From NCBI GenBank assembly GCA_037367405.1, contig JAZKJV010010526.1, forward strand, positions 460,501 to 524,500: 64,000 nt of DNA, in the 5' to 3' direction. Below are positions 1-11,179 of the stretch, one piece after another; position 1 is the first letter of the stretch, and every line of letters starts with the position of its first letter. The notes beneath the pieces were generated by a model that had not been told where the DNA came from, did not search any database, and saw nothing but the letters and a program-made list of their open reading frames with translations. The DNA comes from Ottelia alismoides (taxonomy: Eukaryota; Streptophyta; Magnoliopsida; Alismatales; Hydrocharitaceae). A program made the translations under genes and the position numbers.

Positions 1-362
1 TGTAATTTGGGTGATTGCAAGCTCTCATGATTATCCTCAAATGAATCCATATCCTCAAAAAGTGGAGCAGCGTTCTGGCTCGTATTTATGTTAAAGAGAT
101 TGTTAATCCTCGAATTCATATGCTCCACCATCTGGTTTAGTGTCTCAAGTGTAGAAATCATGAAAGGTGACTCCAAAATCTCAGGACCGGGTGGGTTGAC
201 TGAGGGTGGGTGAAAATCAAAGTCCTCCGTTTCCTGAAATAATGGGTTAGGCGGATATGCACAAACTTCAGGAGGAAGATCCTCCTGGAAAAAGGAAGGT
301 GGGTCGTCTGGAGAGTACGAGGTATCTTTGAAGATCGGATTAAAATAACTCCAGTCGGCCAT
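1..362 (-). CDS. Gag N-terminus of an Athila-like Ty3/gypsy element (partial, open at window edge)
   Basis: Reading the minus strand from the ATG at 362-360 gives about 120 codons with no stop before the window edge, so the frame continues outside. The product starts MADWSYFNPIF and is rich in Pro, Asp and Glu, with a PPSFFQEDLPPE stretch around residues 27-38 and a hydrophilic segment with EHMNSRINN near residue 90. Gag is the structural protein that packages retrotransposon RNA; this would be the region before the conserved capsid-like domain. The Gag call rests mainly on position: the ATG follows a long leader, a tRNA-Asp-type primer site at 1,614-1,631 and an LTR, all in the same orientation. 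Similarly placed but broken reading frames occur at 9,415 and 40,155. It is the only gypsy coding stretch here without a stop or frameshift, which suggests a young element. The start codon is the first ATG of the open frame. Confidence 0.62.
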   Translation of the reverse strand, partial: MADWSYFNPIFKDTSYSPDDPPSFFQEDLPPEVCAYPPNPLFQETEDFDFHPPSVNPPGPEILESPFMISTLETLNQMVEHMNSRINNLFNINTSQNAAPLFEDMDSFEDNHESLQSPKL

Positions 363-1272
363 CTTCGAAACAAAAGATGAGAGAGCACGAGGGTCAAGCC
401 AAAAGATATGGAGAAGAAGGTGCAAATGCACAGAAGGATCTAGCAAGCACACAAGCAATCAAACACAATACAAACCCCCAATTCACCAACTCACGCAATG
501 TGAAGACCGTGAAGATTCGATCTCTTAATCTTGTATGTTTTAGAGTTAGGTGATAATCACAAAAGTTGTACAAACATTTAGGCTGAATTATGAGATTTGG
601 GCACTAACCTTAGTGTGTACGCGAGCAATTTAAAACGAATACAACGAGGGGGTTACTCTCCCCAAAACAATGATTTTCCTTGTGTTTTTTAGGGTCGAGT
701 TTTCTTTAGCAGTCCCAATTTTAGGCAGTTATCACTTGGTTAAAGTGTGTTCAACGAATCGTCTACCGAGTGTCCAATTTCCTTTTAGTTTATGTGAGTG
801 AAAACAAGGAAGGAGATCGGAAATGCCAATGCGCGATTAAAAACGATGATGCATGCAGGGGTTAAAGATGCGTACCTTGTCGCCAGCACTCTACATGCAA
901 GTGATCTGCGCAGAATTTAAATACAGAAAATAAACTAACCTATATGATGCAAGTGAACCGTCCTAGATGATAACTTCTATTAACGGGCAAGAACGAGTTA
1001 ATTTGACTAAGTCCAAATTACGCTCTACTCTATAGGCACAGAAATATCTTGTTTATGGTGTTTGGACATAATTAATTACCTGGCTCAAGCAAATTAATTA
1101 AAGCAATCAATAGGTGGCTTTCGAAATCTGCGGGAAACAAAGAAAAATAAAGGCGATGAAAACAAAACCGGTGAGGTCCCCCAAGTGCACCGGCACTTGG
1201 AGAAACAGACCCCGCAACAAATGCCTGTTACAAAGTTCAAATGAAAAAGAAAAATCTCTCTCTCTCTTTTTA

Positions 1273-1303
<31 letters not shown>

Positions 1304-1613
1304 TTGTCTCTTTCACGCTTCTTCTCTTTTTCTCACGCTATCCTGCGGCTTGGTGAAGAATCAAGCCGCCTCCACGTCGCTTGGGTGCTTCGGCTCTCCT
1401 AGGATCGCCTCCTTCGCTCCGCGGGCCCTCGTAAGAAAAATAGAAGAAAATGTGTAAGTTCAACAATTATCAAATATGAGAAAAAGAAAAAAGAAGAAAG
1501 CAAAAAGAAAAAAAATGAAATGAATGCAATGGGTATAAACAATGAAGTGAATGGAAAAATATACAACCAAGAATAGCAGGTCAAAAGAGAAACCTAACTA
1601 CCCTCGCCGTGCC
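363..1613 (-). mobile_element. Untranslated leader of gypsy element A, between primer site and gag
   Basis: This 1.25-kb stretch lies between the primer-binding site and the gag ATG of element A. The part at about 640-1,613 aligns by eye with about 4,475-5,418 (element B leader), for example the shared text around 'agggtcgagttttctt' (690 and 4,528) and 'cccaagtgcac' (1,179 and 5,016). The part at about 400-700 resembles 9,480-9,700 and 40,300-40,460. No long conserved reading frame is present. A CT-rich run lies at 1,255-1,304. Long leaders are usual in Athila-like elements. Confidence 0.7.
1255..1304. repeat. CT microsatellite in the leader
   Basis: Two CT runs are separated by a short T/A stretch. 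The corresponding leader of element D (41,736-41,766) also carries a CT run, while the element B leader has only scattered CTC triplets near 5,140-5,160. The run therefore appears to be an expandable part of the leader. Confidence 0.9.
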
Positions 1614-1631
1614 TCCCCGGCAACGGCGCCA
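1614..1631 (-). promoter_or_regulatory. Primer-binding site of element A (tRNA-Asp type)
   Basis: On the minus strand the sequence reads TGGCGCCGTTGCCGGGGA, three bases after the LTR end TCAACA. This 18-base form is the known primer-binding site of Athila and related plant gypsy elements, thought to pair with the 3' end of tRNA-Asp to prime minus-strand DNA synthesis. It is complete here, unlike the mutated versions at 5,419-5,436, 42,007-42,022 and near 59,807. Confidence 0.9.
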
Positions 1632-1634
1632 TTT

Positions 1635-4320
1635 TGTTGAGCGCGATTTTCTAGATCCACCTTCCTTTTTCTGTTTCAATGTTTTTCTGTTTCAAATAAA
1701 TAATAAAAATAAGCATAAGAGAGAAGATGCAATTTTACCACTGGAACATGTGCTCTGATGCTGGCAGGGGCGTACTCGTAATTTTCAAAACTTTTGGGGG
1801 CTGATATGCAAATTTCTCCTTTTTTTTAATCAAAACCCTAAAGAGGGTTTCGTTCTTTGCAAGGCAAAAGGGGGCAAGAGGGAACCCGCCGCCCGCCTTC
1901 TTCTTCCCCACGCGGGTCGACGGCGGCGCGACAAGCTGGTCGGCTGGCGCGGGCAGGCGAGGCAGAACGGGTGCGGGGCAGCGCTCACGGCTGGCGGCGC
2001 TACCGGAGGCAGAGAGGGTGTCGATCAAGGTGGTGCGGCGTCGGCGGGCGGCATGCAGCGCCGAAGGTGGAGTCGCGCGGTGGGACTGCTCGAGGAGGAT
2101 GCTGCTGCGCAGTCTGGCGACGCGTGGATGGAGGGAGGGGGGCGCCGGCTGTTGATGGCGGCGTCGCCTTCGGCGGAGGATGCTTCAGGAGGAGGGCGGC
2201 GCCGTTCCACGCTGGAGGAGGCCGCGCGCAGAAGGAGCTGCGGCGTCGCGCGCAGCCTTGCGCACAACGGCGGGTCTTTCAGAGGCGGAGGAGGCGCGGG
2301 CCGCTGTTGGGCGGCCGCTGGCTGGGCTGGAACACTGCTCGGGGCGGCGATGGCGCTGCCGCCTTTGGTGGGGGGAGGTGCGCGCACAGGCGCGGGGCTC
2401 GCGGAGGAGGAGGCTGGTCCTGGGCGGCGCTGTCGCCTGCAACTGCGGCTGAAGGAGCGGGGCTTGGCCGCCCACTTGCGGCGATGGAGCGAGGTACGGG
2501 CGGCGGGGGTTGATGGCCCTGCCGCCTGCGGTTGATTTTTTTTGATTTTTTTTGATTTTTTTATTTTTTTATTTTGTTGTAAACAGTGAATAAAAGAACA
2601 GAAAACTTTATTTTTATTTTTATTTTTTGTAAATCCGAAAATAAGGAAATCGCAGAAATAGGAAAAGAATTTTTTTATTTTTTTATTGTTATCCTGCAAA
2701 ACAAATGTTATAGATAAAGAGAAAAAAAATATTATTATTTTTTTTATCCTGCAAAACAAATGTTAGTCATAAAATTTTTTATTTATCTACAAAATTGGGA
2801 AACGAATGGGGATTCGGCGAACGTGAAAGGAATCGAATCCGACTCTCCGACCATCGTGCGTGGTCGGAGTTGATAGATCGCGGGAGATAGAATTTGAAGG
2901 CCGAGAGATCAAGAAAGTGAGATGAAAAATCGAGTCGATGGCGGATTAAATCGAGATGGAGATTTTTTTTTAAGATCTAGAAAGAAAAAAATAACGATGG
3001 AAAAAAATGCGAAAAATAGAAAGCGATTAAACTAAGATAAAAATGCGAAGAACAATTGGATCTCACCTTAGGAGCGGAAAATGGATCGTGATCGCCTCGA
3101 CAAGGCCGACTCACTGTCACCGGACGGCTTGGAGGCTCGACACCTTTTCTCGACGAAATTGTTTTCTCGGAGATCGGGCTCCTCTCACCAAAGATTGATC
3201 CAGTTGGAATGAGGGAGAAGGAGCCATATAAATAGAAGAGATGAAATTTGAATTTTTTTTGAAGAGATAATGGAGATGAAAATTAAAATGAATTTTTGAG
3301 TTTTTTGGTGGGAGGGAGATGAAATTTGAAAAAGAATATAAAAGAGAGATAAAACTAAATACAAAATTATCTAATTTTTTTGAATTTTCGTCACTTTATT
3401 TCTTGGAATTAAAAAAAGTTATTTTTTTATTTTTTTATGAAGGTTAATTAAAAATAGCAACCATATACATATACTATATACATATATGACATTATATACA
3501 AGGATAAATGACGAAATTGGCTTTTTTTGTGTTTTAAAAATTTATTTTTTTTTTATATTTTTATTTTTATTAAAAAGAAATCAGTGGGATTAATTTACAA
3601 TATATACAAATATAATATACACAAAATACATGGGAAAATTGCACAAACCACCCCAGAAAACCGACTTTTCAACCGTAACTCCAAAAATTATGAAAATATA
3701 GCCATTTTGGAGATAATTTAATTTCGAGTTCAATGGAACTGAGATTGATTCGATTTGAGCTCATATGGAGCCGGAATTGGTCTTTCAATTAGTGCTTAGT
3801 GGCTTTTTCCAAGTGTGGCTACTTTTATTCTGTATAAGATTTAATTGTGCAATCAATTTTAGTAATTAGAACACATTTTAATTTACAACTTTGATTTTGA
3901 ATGTTATTTGATTTGAAGTCAATTAAGGTACAAATAAATTAGTGTCAGTTTTATACAGATATACACAAAATAAGTGAGAAACACATTTTTTTTTTGGATA
4001 ATCTGGTTGAGGACCCTATCTCCCCCTACTTTATTCCTGGTCGATCAGGTCACGTCTTGACCTTCTCTCGGGGTTCGGGTCAGCCTGTACACAGTCTTCC
4101 TTTTTTTATTTTCTTTTCTTTATTTATTTTTTTAATTTCTTTTCTTTATTTTTCCTTTCTTTCTTTATTTATTTATTTTAGGTTAAAATTAGTCAGAAAT
4201 GTACAATATTTACACAGATTCAAGTTAGTAAGAATATGGAATTAGCGTGATATGCAGGTGTTTTATAAGGGATTTTAAGCTAAAATAAATGAATAAAGAT
4301 GACGAATCGCAGATTCATCA
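1635..4320 (-). mobile_element. 5' LTR of gypsy element A (2.69 kb)
   Basis: On the minus strand this LTR begins TGATGAATCTGCGATTCGTC at 4,320 and ends TCAACA at 1,635, just before the primer site, so it has the TG...CA ends expected of an LTR. It is homologous along much of its length to 5,440-8,994: compare 'tatggagcc' at 3,763 and 8,466, and 'aagctaaaataaatgaataaag' at 4,277 and 8,952. It contains GC-rich blocks at about 1,850-2,535 and 3,066-3,220 separated by an AT-rich spacer. No polypurine tract lies to its right; the next sequence is not the 3' end of the same element. This fits a 5' LTR at an insertion junction. Confidence 0.85.
1850..2535 (-). other. GC-rich block inside the LTR of element A
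   Basis: A sharply GC-rich, CpG-rich island within an otherwise AT-rich LTR. It is open in several frames on both strands, including frames of 218 codons on plus and 244 on minus. This is expected when stop codons are rare through base composition and does not indicate a gene. Equivalent blocks sit at the same relative place in the other LTRs (about 6,690-7,300, 11,730-13,330, 17,740-18,070, 43,440-44,500). It probably lies in the transcribed R/U5 part of the LTR. Confidence 0.6.
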
Positions 4321-5418
4321 CCACTCTGCTAAGGAAGTCCCAGATCGATTGCCGGCTACCAGGTGAAGTCCTCACTGGGGAACAACTAATCACAAGACTA
4401 GTAGTCTGAAGAGAGTTCGGGCGTGGATCTATCCTAGCGTGTGGGTCGCTCTCTCGCTGTAGATAAATCAAATAAGGATGGGTGAATCTCCCCAAAATAA
4501 TGGTTTTTCCTTACGTTTATTTTAGGGTCGAGTTTTCTTCAGCAGTCCTGAATTTTAGGCAGTTGTCACTTGGTTTTAGTATTTTCAATGAATCTGCTAG
4601 TGAGTGTCCAATTTCCTTTTTAACTTATGTGAGTGAAAACATGGAAGGAGATTAGAAATACTAATGCAAGATTAAACACAATGATGCATGCAGGAGTTAG
4701 AGATGCGTAGCTTGTCGCCATCACTCTACATGCAGGGTGATCCACACAGAATTTAAATACAGAAAAAATAAACTAACCTATATGATGCAAGTGAGTCATG
4801 CTAACAATATCTTCTATTAACGGGCAAGAACCAATTAAATTTGACTAAGTCCAATTATGCTCTATTCTATAGGCACAAAAAATCTTGTTTAGGGTATTTG
4901 GACCTAATTAATTACTTCGCTCAAGAAAATTAATTAAAGCAATCAATAGGTAGCTCAGGAAATCCGCATGAAACAAAGAAAAATAAGGAGATGAAAACAA
5001 ATCCGATGAGGTCCCCCAAGTGCACTAGCACTTGGCAAAACAACCCCTTAACAAATGATTGTTCGTTTAAAAGAGTTCAAATGCTAGAAATAAGTAAAAT
5101 AAAGTCTAAAATATTTTTTTGTCTCCTTCGAAACTTCTTCTCCTCCTCTCACGCTCTCTTGCGTCTTAGTGAAAAAACAAGCCACCTCTGCTTCGCTTGG
5201 GTGCTTTGGCTCTCCTTGGATTGCCTCCCTCACTCCGCGGGCCCTCGCAAGAAAAAGGAAAGAAAGAATGTGTAAGAAACACAATTATAAAATATGAGAA
5301 GGAAAAATGAAATAAATATAGTGAATATGAAAAATGAAATAATGTTGAAAAATATAAGCAAATATTTACAACCAAGAATAGCAGGTCAAAAGAGAAATCT
5401 AACTACCCACGTCGTGCC
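4321..5418 (-). mobile_element. Truncated leader of gypsy element B
   Basis: From about 4,490 to 5,418 this matches the element A leader (about 656-1,613), with many substitutions. The match stops near 4,488. The 167 bases between that point and the element A LTR (4,321-4,488) match no other copy I could see. Element B's own gag is not in the window, so element A, or a deletion, interrupts it here. Confidence 0.65.
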
Positions 5419-5436
5419 TCCCCAGCATCGACGCCA
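5419..5436 (-). promoter_or_regulatory. Decayed primer-binding site of element B
   Basis: On the minus strand it reads TGGCGTCGATGCTGGGGA, differing from the intact site of element A by a few transitions at CpG-like positions. It lies three to four bases from the LTR end at 5,440. Confidence 0.8.
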
Positions 5437-5439
5437 TTT

Positions 5440-8400
5440 TGTGGGTCGAGATTTTTAAGATTTTTAAATATATGAAATAAAAGTGTCATTGATGTAAATA
5501 ACCCCAAAATAATTCTTTTCCTTCTCAAGATAAATTAATTATAAAAGAAAGGTAGCAAGAGATTTTTTTGCTATTTAATTAACATGTATAACAATAAGAT
5601 CGAACTCAAGGAGGCTACAATTCCCGAGGGTTATGCAAATAATCGAAAAAATCAATTAAAAGAAAAAGGAAATATCAAATGCTAACTACTTGCTTTTTGT
5701 GAAATTTTTATCTTTTTATCTTTTTTATTTTCTATTATTATTTTCTGATTTTCAATTTTTTAGTGATTTTAATTTTGTAATTTTTTTAATTTCAAAAATA
5801 TAATTTCCAAAATAACTTTATAATCAAAATAAATGCATGTTTTTTTATTTTTTAAATATGACAAAAATGTTCAAAAATGTCTAAATAAAATCTTTTTATA
5901 TTTTTGATGGTTTTTTTACTATTTTTGTAATTTTTCAGATTTTTTTAGATTTTGGGATTTCATAATGAATAAAAAAGGGGGAAAATGCAAACATTGAAAA
6001 AAAATATATTTTTCAATTTAAAAATACCAAATAAATGATAAAACTATGAAAATTATTTTTCATAAATGCTAAAGGAATTTATCTACAAATAGGAACTGAA
6101 ATCACATTTTTTGGATTTTTCTACAATTTTATAAATTTTTTAAGATTTTAGTATTTTACATTTTTTTGAGTTTTATAAATAATTAATGCATGAAAATTGT
6201 ATAGAAATTTAAGGGCACAAAAAGTAAACTAATCTATTTTTTTGAATTTTTGATGCAATATGAGAATTTTTATGATTTTTCAAAGTTCAAATAGGAAAAA
6301 AATGGTGTTTTTGATTTTTTAATAATAACAAATAAAAATAGAATGCAATGAAAATTTTATGCTAGAAAGAGATACACATCAGGAGTATCACAAAACATTG
6401 CAGAATTTATTAACAATGAAAAACATTTATTTAAATGAAAAGAGCAAGCAAAATTAATATCTAGAATACATGGACTAAAATGGAATTATTCAAAGTTTTA
6501 CAACCTAAAATTAATAAGAAACAAATAAGAGGGTAGAAAGTGCAATGTACCCAATTATGTATGCAACACATGCGCTAGAGGCTCTAGCAGGGGTCTTTAC
6601 GTAAATTCTGGAATCTCCAAGTGTTTTATTACAATTTAACCAAAAAATATAGGATTTCAAATTAGGGCTTTGTTATGTTCTTTACACGCCCAAAAAAGGG
6701 AGGGCGCCGCTCCCATGTTCCTTCACCTCTTGTAGGTCAGGCGGTAGCGATGGTGATCAACTATCTATCAGTCATGCGGGTGGTTGCTGGACAAGGGGGC
6801 GTCATGGGTGGTGCCAGGAGGTGAAGATCTTGAAATGGAGGAGATGCAGTCGATGGTTGATAGGAGGTCAGTAGCGAGCTGAGCTGCTTCTCCCAGCGAA
6901 GGGTGGCGATGGCGATTCCAGCGGTGGTCGGCAGAGGTGCGCGGCTCTAGGTGGTGGTGAAGGGAGAGCACGACCTTGGTGGAAGAGCGGCGGGTTGGTG
7001 CACGACCAGCGTAGGAGGTCGCCATGACGGGGCGACACACGCCTCCGACGGATTGGGGTGCAGGTCGCGGCAGGTGCTCCGGGCGAAGAGGCGACGACGG
7101 TGTTGTGCAGGTCGGTGGAGAAGGTGATGGTCTGCGAGAGGGCTCCAACAGCGGAGCGACGAGTGGTTGAAGGTCTGCAGCAGAGCTTCAATGGAGGGTC
7201 GGCAAAGCTTCCGAGTTGGCAATGCATTGTTGGATTGTGCGGGGGCGACTCGACGGAGGGGGAGCGGCGGTGGCGGCAACAATGTCGCCCACTTCTCTTT
7301 TTATTTTTTTGTAAAAAGAGAAATCGGATCTGCGGATTGTTTTCTTTTTTTGTAGAAAAACAGAAACTGTGGGAATTTTTCATATTTTTATTTATTGAAA
7401 AAATAGAACAGAAGCTTTAGGGATTGTTTTTAATTTTTTCTTATTTTTTGTACTTTTTTATATCATTTTTTTGAAAGATAGCAAATGTTTTTTTATAATT
7501 AATTTTTTTATTCTATCAAATAAAATAAAGATAAAAAATGATATCGAGTACGAAGTCTCGGTCTAAAATCCAATACGTAAATGTGAGTGGATGACGGATC
7601 TGATGGTTGTGATGGAAGATCCATGTCTTCGGCCATCGTACGCGGTCGGTGGTGAGAGATCTTGTGAGATAGAATATGAACGTAGTAGATCAAGAAAATG
7701 AGATGAAATCGAAATTGAGGGTGGATCAAATTGTGATGGGTGATTAAAAAAATTGATCAACTTAGATAAAAAAACATGACTACGAAATTAAAAATGTGAA
7801 AAATTAAATGCGATTAACCTAGGTTAAGAATAAGGAAAAAATTGGATTTCATTGTGGGAGTGGATGAACGCCGTGATGGCCTCGACGAAGGCCGACTCGT
7901 TATCACCGGAGAGCTCGTAGGCTAGGAACCCTTCTATGACAAGATGGCTCTCGGAGAATAGGCTCCTCTCATAAAAGACTAATCAAAGAGAAATGAGGGA
8001 GGAGGAGCCAATTAAATAGAAATAATTGAATTTGAATTTGAATTTAAAAATTCGAAAAAAGAGAGGATAAGGAAGACGGAGATTAATGATGGATAAAATT
8101 ACATTATCTACATAAATAAATAATTAATTTCATCAATTTATTTAATTAAATAATAAAATTCAATTATTTAATTTTTGTGGTGGTTATGTAAGATTATAAA
8201 CTATATACATGTAGTAAATTATATACATAGTTAAATAAGGAATTTAGTTTTTTTGGTTTAAAAATTTTTTATTTTTATTTTAAATAGTTATTATAAAATA
8301 TGTACAATTATTTACAAATACAACATGTACAAATAAATGGTAAAATTACACAAATCACCCTAGAAAATCGTTTTTCAAACTGTAACTCCAAAAATTATGA

Positions 8401-8994
8401 AACCACTGCCATTTTAAAGATAATTTAATTTACAATAGAAGTGAGTTTGGTTCAATTTGAGTTCATATGGAGCCGAAATTGGTCTTTCAATTATCGCTTT
8501 ATGGCTTTTTTTGGATGTGGTTACTTTCATTTTGTACATAATTTTCTTTTGGAGACAATTTTATTATTTAGGAAAAAAAATTATTTATTACTTTTGTTTT
8601 GAAAAATATTTAATTTGAGGTCAATTTATGTAAAAAAAATTGTGTAAGTTTTATACAAATATACACAGAAAAGTATTTATAAAACATTTTTTGGATTTTC
8701 TTATTAAGGACCTCGTCTCTCCCTAATTTATTCCTAGTCAATCATGTCAAGTATTGACCTTCTCTCGAGTTGGGGTCAGCCTGTATCTATTACATATATA
8801 TAGTCTTCTCTCTCTTTTTATTTTCTTTATTTTTCGTTTATTTATTTATTTTAGGTTAAAATAGTAGTAAATGTATAATATTTACACACAGATGCAAGTA
8901 AGTAACAATATGGAGTTAGTATTATATACAGGTGTTTTATAAGGGATTTTAAGCTAAAATAAATGAATAAAGATGATGAAATGCAGATTCATCA
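5440..8994 (-). mobile_element. 5' LTR of gypsy element B (3.56 kb)
   Basis: The minus-strand start is TGATGAATCTGCATTTCATC at 8,994; the end is next to the primer site at 5,436. The LTR is about 0.87 kb longer than that of element A because its U5 side (5,440-6,690) carries a very AT-rich stretch of roughly 1.1 kb. The GC-rich block is at about 6,690-7,300 and a second conserved block at about 7,850-7,980. Reading frames of up to 171 codons in the GC-rich block follow base composition and are not genes. The right end abuts the gag remnant of element C with no polypurine tract, consistent with insertion into element C. Confidence 0.82.
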
Positions 8995-9415
8995 GTACAT
9001 GCCTCAACCAATTATAATCTTCATCTAATTCAGGGAGGTATGAATCTTCCATAACAGGTTCTCCTCATTGTAAGTCTTCCATCTGAGCTCTGAGTTATAC
9101 TACTCGGTTGTAGTTACCCTAGCCAAAAGTGCTCGTAGCGAGTCATTGTCCTCTTATTCACCAAGGTTATTCTTGGAAGGCATCTTGACTTCCTTTTCAC
9201 CTTCAGATAGATAGGTATGTGTTAAATATATGTCTAGAAGGTTTAGGAGTACCACCAAAGATAAAAGATTCTTTGACAGGAGGATAGTAGAAGAGCGGGA
9301 TAGTCCAGGATTGACTGAACTGTGAAAGGGACTTGGGAAGATGGTCATCCCAAGACGTGTTGGGTTCGAGAAGAGGGTCATCTTGAATCCGAGGATTAAA
9401 TCCAAGGGGTTCCAT
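8995..9415 (-). pseudogene. Broken gag start of gypsy element C
   Basis: On the minus strand an ATG at 9,415-9,413 opens a 70-codon frame starting MEPLGFNPRIQDDP. It ends in a stop near 9,203, and a neighbouring frame continues from there (9,154-9,405), so a frameshift and stops are present. Its placement downstream of a leader and LTR, and its acidic Pro-rich character, match the start of the element A Gag. The remnant ends where the element B LTR begins, so gag was cut by that insertion. No capsid motif is visible here, so the call rests on position. Confidence 0.5.
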
Positions 9416-11179
9416 AAAATGTCTGCATGGTCCGAACAGAATTCTGAGAGAAATCCATTTCTGTTTTCAAGAGAATAGATAAGAGCAAGATGGTTGAGTT
9501 AAAAGATAGAGAATAAGCACACAAATCAAACACAATTCAAACTCGTAGATTTACCCACCCAACACATGTGAAGGCATGTTAGAGTTTGACTGCTTATCTT
9601 TTTATTTATTATTTTAGTGATAAACAATATTTGAGCAGATTAAGCAGAGCTTTAGGTTTAGGAGAGTGTCACAAAGACTGGCCATAATCCATATGAATAG
9701 TTGCACTACTTTCAACCAATATGGGTGTAAGTACGAACCATAGAACGACTACCTGTATTATTTCAGGATGCTGCCTTACACGTTATCCTTTAGGTAACAA
9801 TTTGCTAATGGAGACTATAGTTCCCTCATTGAGAAGTAGCTAGTAATTTTTAAATTTAGCAGTCAGAATGAAGCCTTCAAGTTTTGGCTCTACCCTAAGT
9901 GTGCGATTCTTGTCCTTACAAACAATAAGTGGGTTTCTCTCCACCAGAACTAAGGGTTAATTTTATGTCAATTTTATATACAGTGCCCTGATTAGCAGTC
10001 TTGATTTTATATTAGGGTTATGAAAGTCCCATAAATGCCATGGTTAATAGTGTTGGGCAATTAAGAAATCAATCAAAAAGACCACTTGATTAGTTATTCG
10101 ATTAAAAGTGTGCAATCAATTTATATTTTACTTGGGCAAGCCCAAGGTCGAACTATGGGAGCCACTATATCCTTAGGTTAATTATTAGGCGATCTAGGAG
10201 CCAGGTTTTAAAGGAAGCATATTTTAGGTATTTTTTATGCAATTAATAAATGAAATGTAAATTTTCCAAAGTTCAAGGGCTATACTATAAATTTGGATCA
10301 AATGAACTCCAAACCCAATAACACATGGCCAGAATGTTATGAATGCAAATTAAAGCACTATAGTTTTTTTGGAATTTACTGATGCAATATGAATTTATTA
10401 TGAGTTAAATATACAGACTAGGTGATTTGAATAGTTGCACCTACTTTCAACCAATATGGGTGTAAGTACGAACCGTAGAACGACTACGTGTATTATTTCA
10501 AGATGCTACCTTATACGTTATCCTTTAAGCAACAATTTGCTAATGGAGACTGTAGTTCCCTCATTGAGAAGTAGCTAGTCATTTTTGAATTTGGTAATCA
10601 GAATGAAGCCTTCAAGTTTTGGCTCTACCCTAAGTGTGCGATTCTTGTCCTTTCAAACAATAAGTGGGTTTCTCTCCACCAGAACTAAGGGTTGATTTAA
10701 TGTCAATTTTATATATAGTTGCCTTGATTAGCAGTCTTGATTTTATATTAGGGTTATGAAAGTCCCATAAATGCCACAGTCAGTAGTGTTGAATTGTTGT
10801 AGTCGGGCAATTAAGAAATCAATCAAATAGACCACTTGATTAGTTATTCGATTAAAAGCGTGCGATCAATTTGTATTTTACTTGGGCAAGCTCAGGGTCG
10901 AACTATGGGAGCAACTATATCCTTATGTTAATTATTAGGCGATCTAGGAGCCAGGTTTTATAGGAAGCATGTTTTAGGTATTTTTATGCAATTAATAAAT
11001 GAAATGTAAATTTGCCAAAGTTCAAGGGCTATACTGCAAATTTGGATCAAATGAACTCCAAACCCAATAAAACTTGGCCAGAATGTGTATGAATGCAAAT
11101 TAAGGCACTATAGTTTTTTTTGGAATTTACTGATGTAATATGAATTAATTGTGAGTTAAATATGCAGACTAGGTGATTT
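9416..11179 (-). mobile_element. Leader of gypsy element C
   Basis: The part at about 9,480-9,700 resembles the leaders of elements A (400-700) and D (40,300-40,460), for example the 'acacatgtgaaggc' region at 9,564 against 'cgcaatgtgaagacc' at 496. The remainder is dominated by a tandem duplication listed separately. No primer-binding site was found between 11,100 and 11,250, so it is probably deleted. Confidence 0.6.
9695..11179. repeat. Tandem duplication of a 0.73-0.75 kb leader segment
   Basis: Unit 1 is 9,695-10,428 and unit 2 is 10,429-11,179. Both start GAATAGTTGCAC, run through 'aaccaatatgggtgtaag' and end near 'cagactaggtgattt'. They differ by scattered substitutions and small indels, including a 14-base addition after 'gtagtgttg' in unit 2. 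The junction is direct, so this looks like slippage or unequal exchange within the element. Confidence 0.93.

Noticed and set aside
1857..2759. Long overlapping reading frames on both strands (up to 244 codons) in the GC-rich block
   Set aside because: They are Ala/Arg/Pro/Gly-rich, lie on both strands at once and sit in an LTR. Base composition explains them.
6768..7420. Frames of 111-171 codons on both strands
   Set aside because: They lie in the equivalent GC-rich block of LTR B, with low-complexity composition and no domain.
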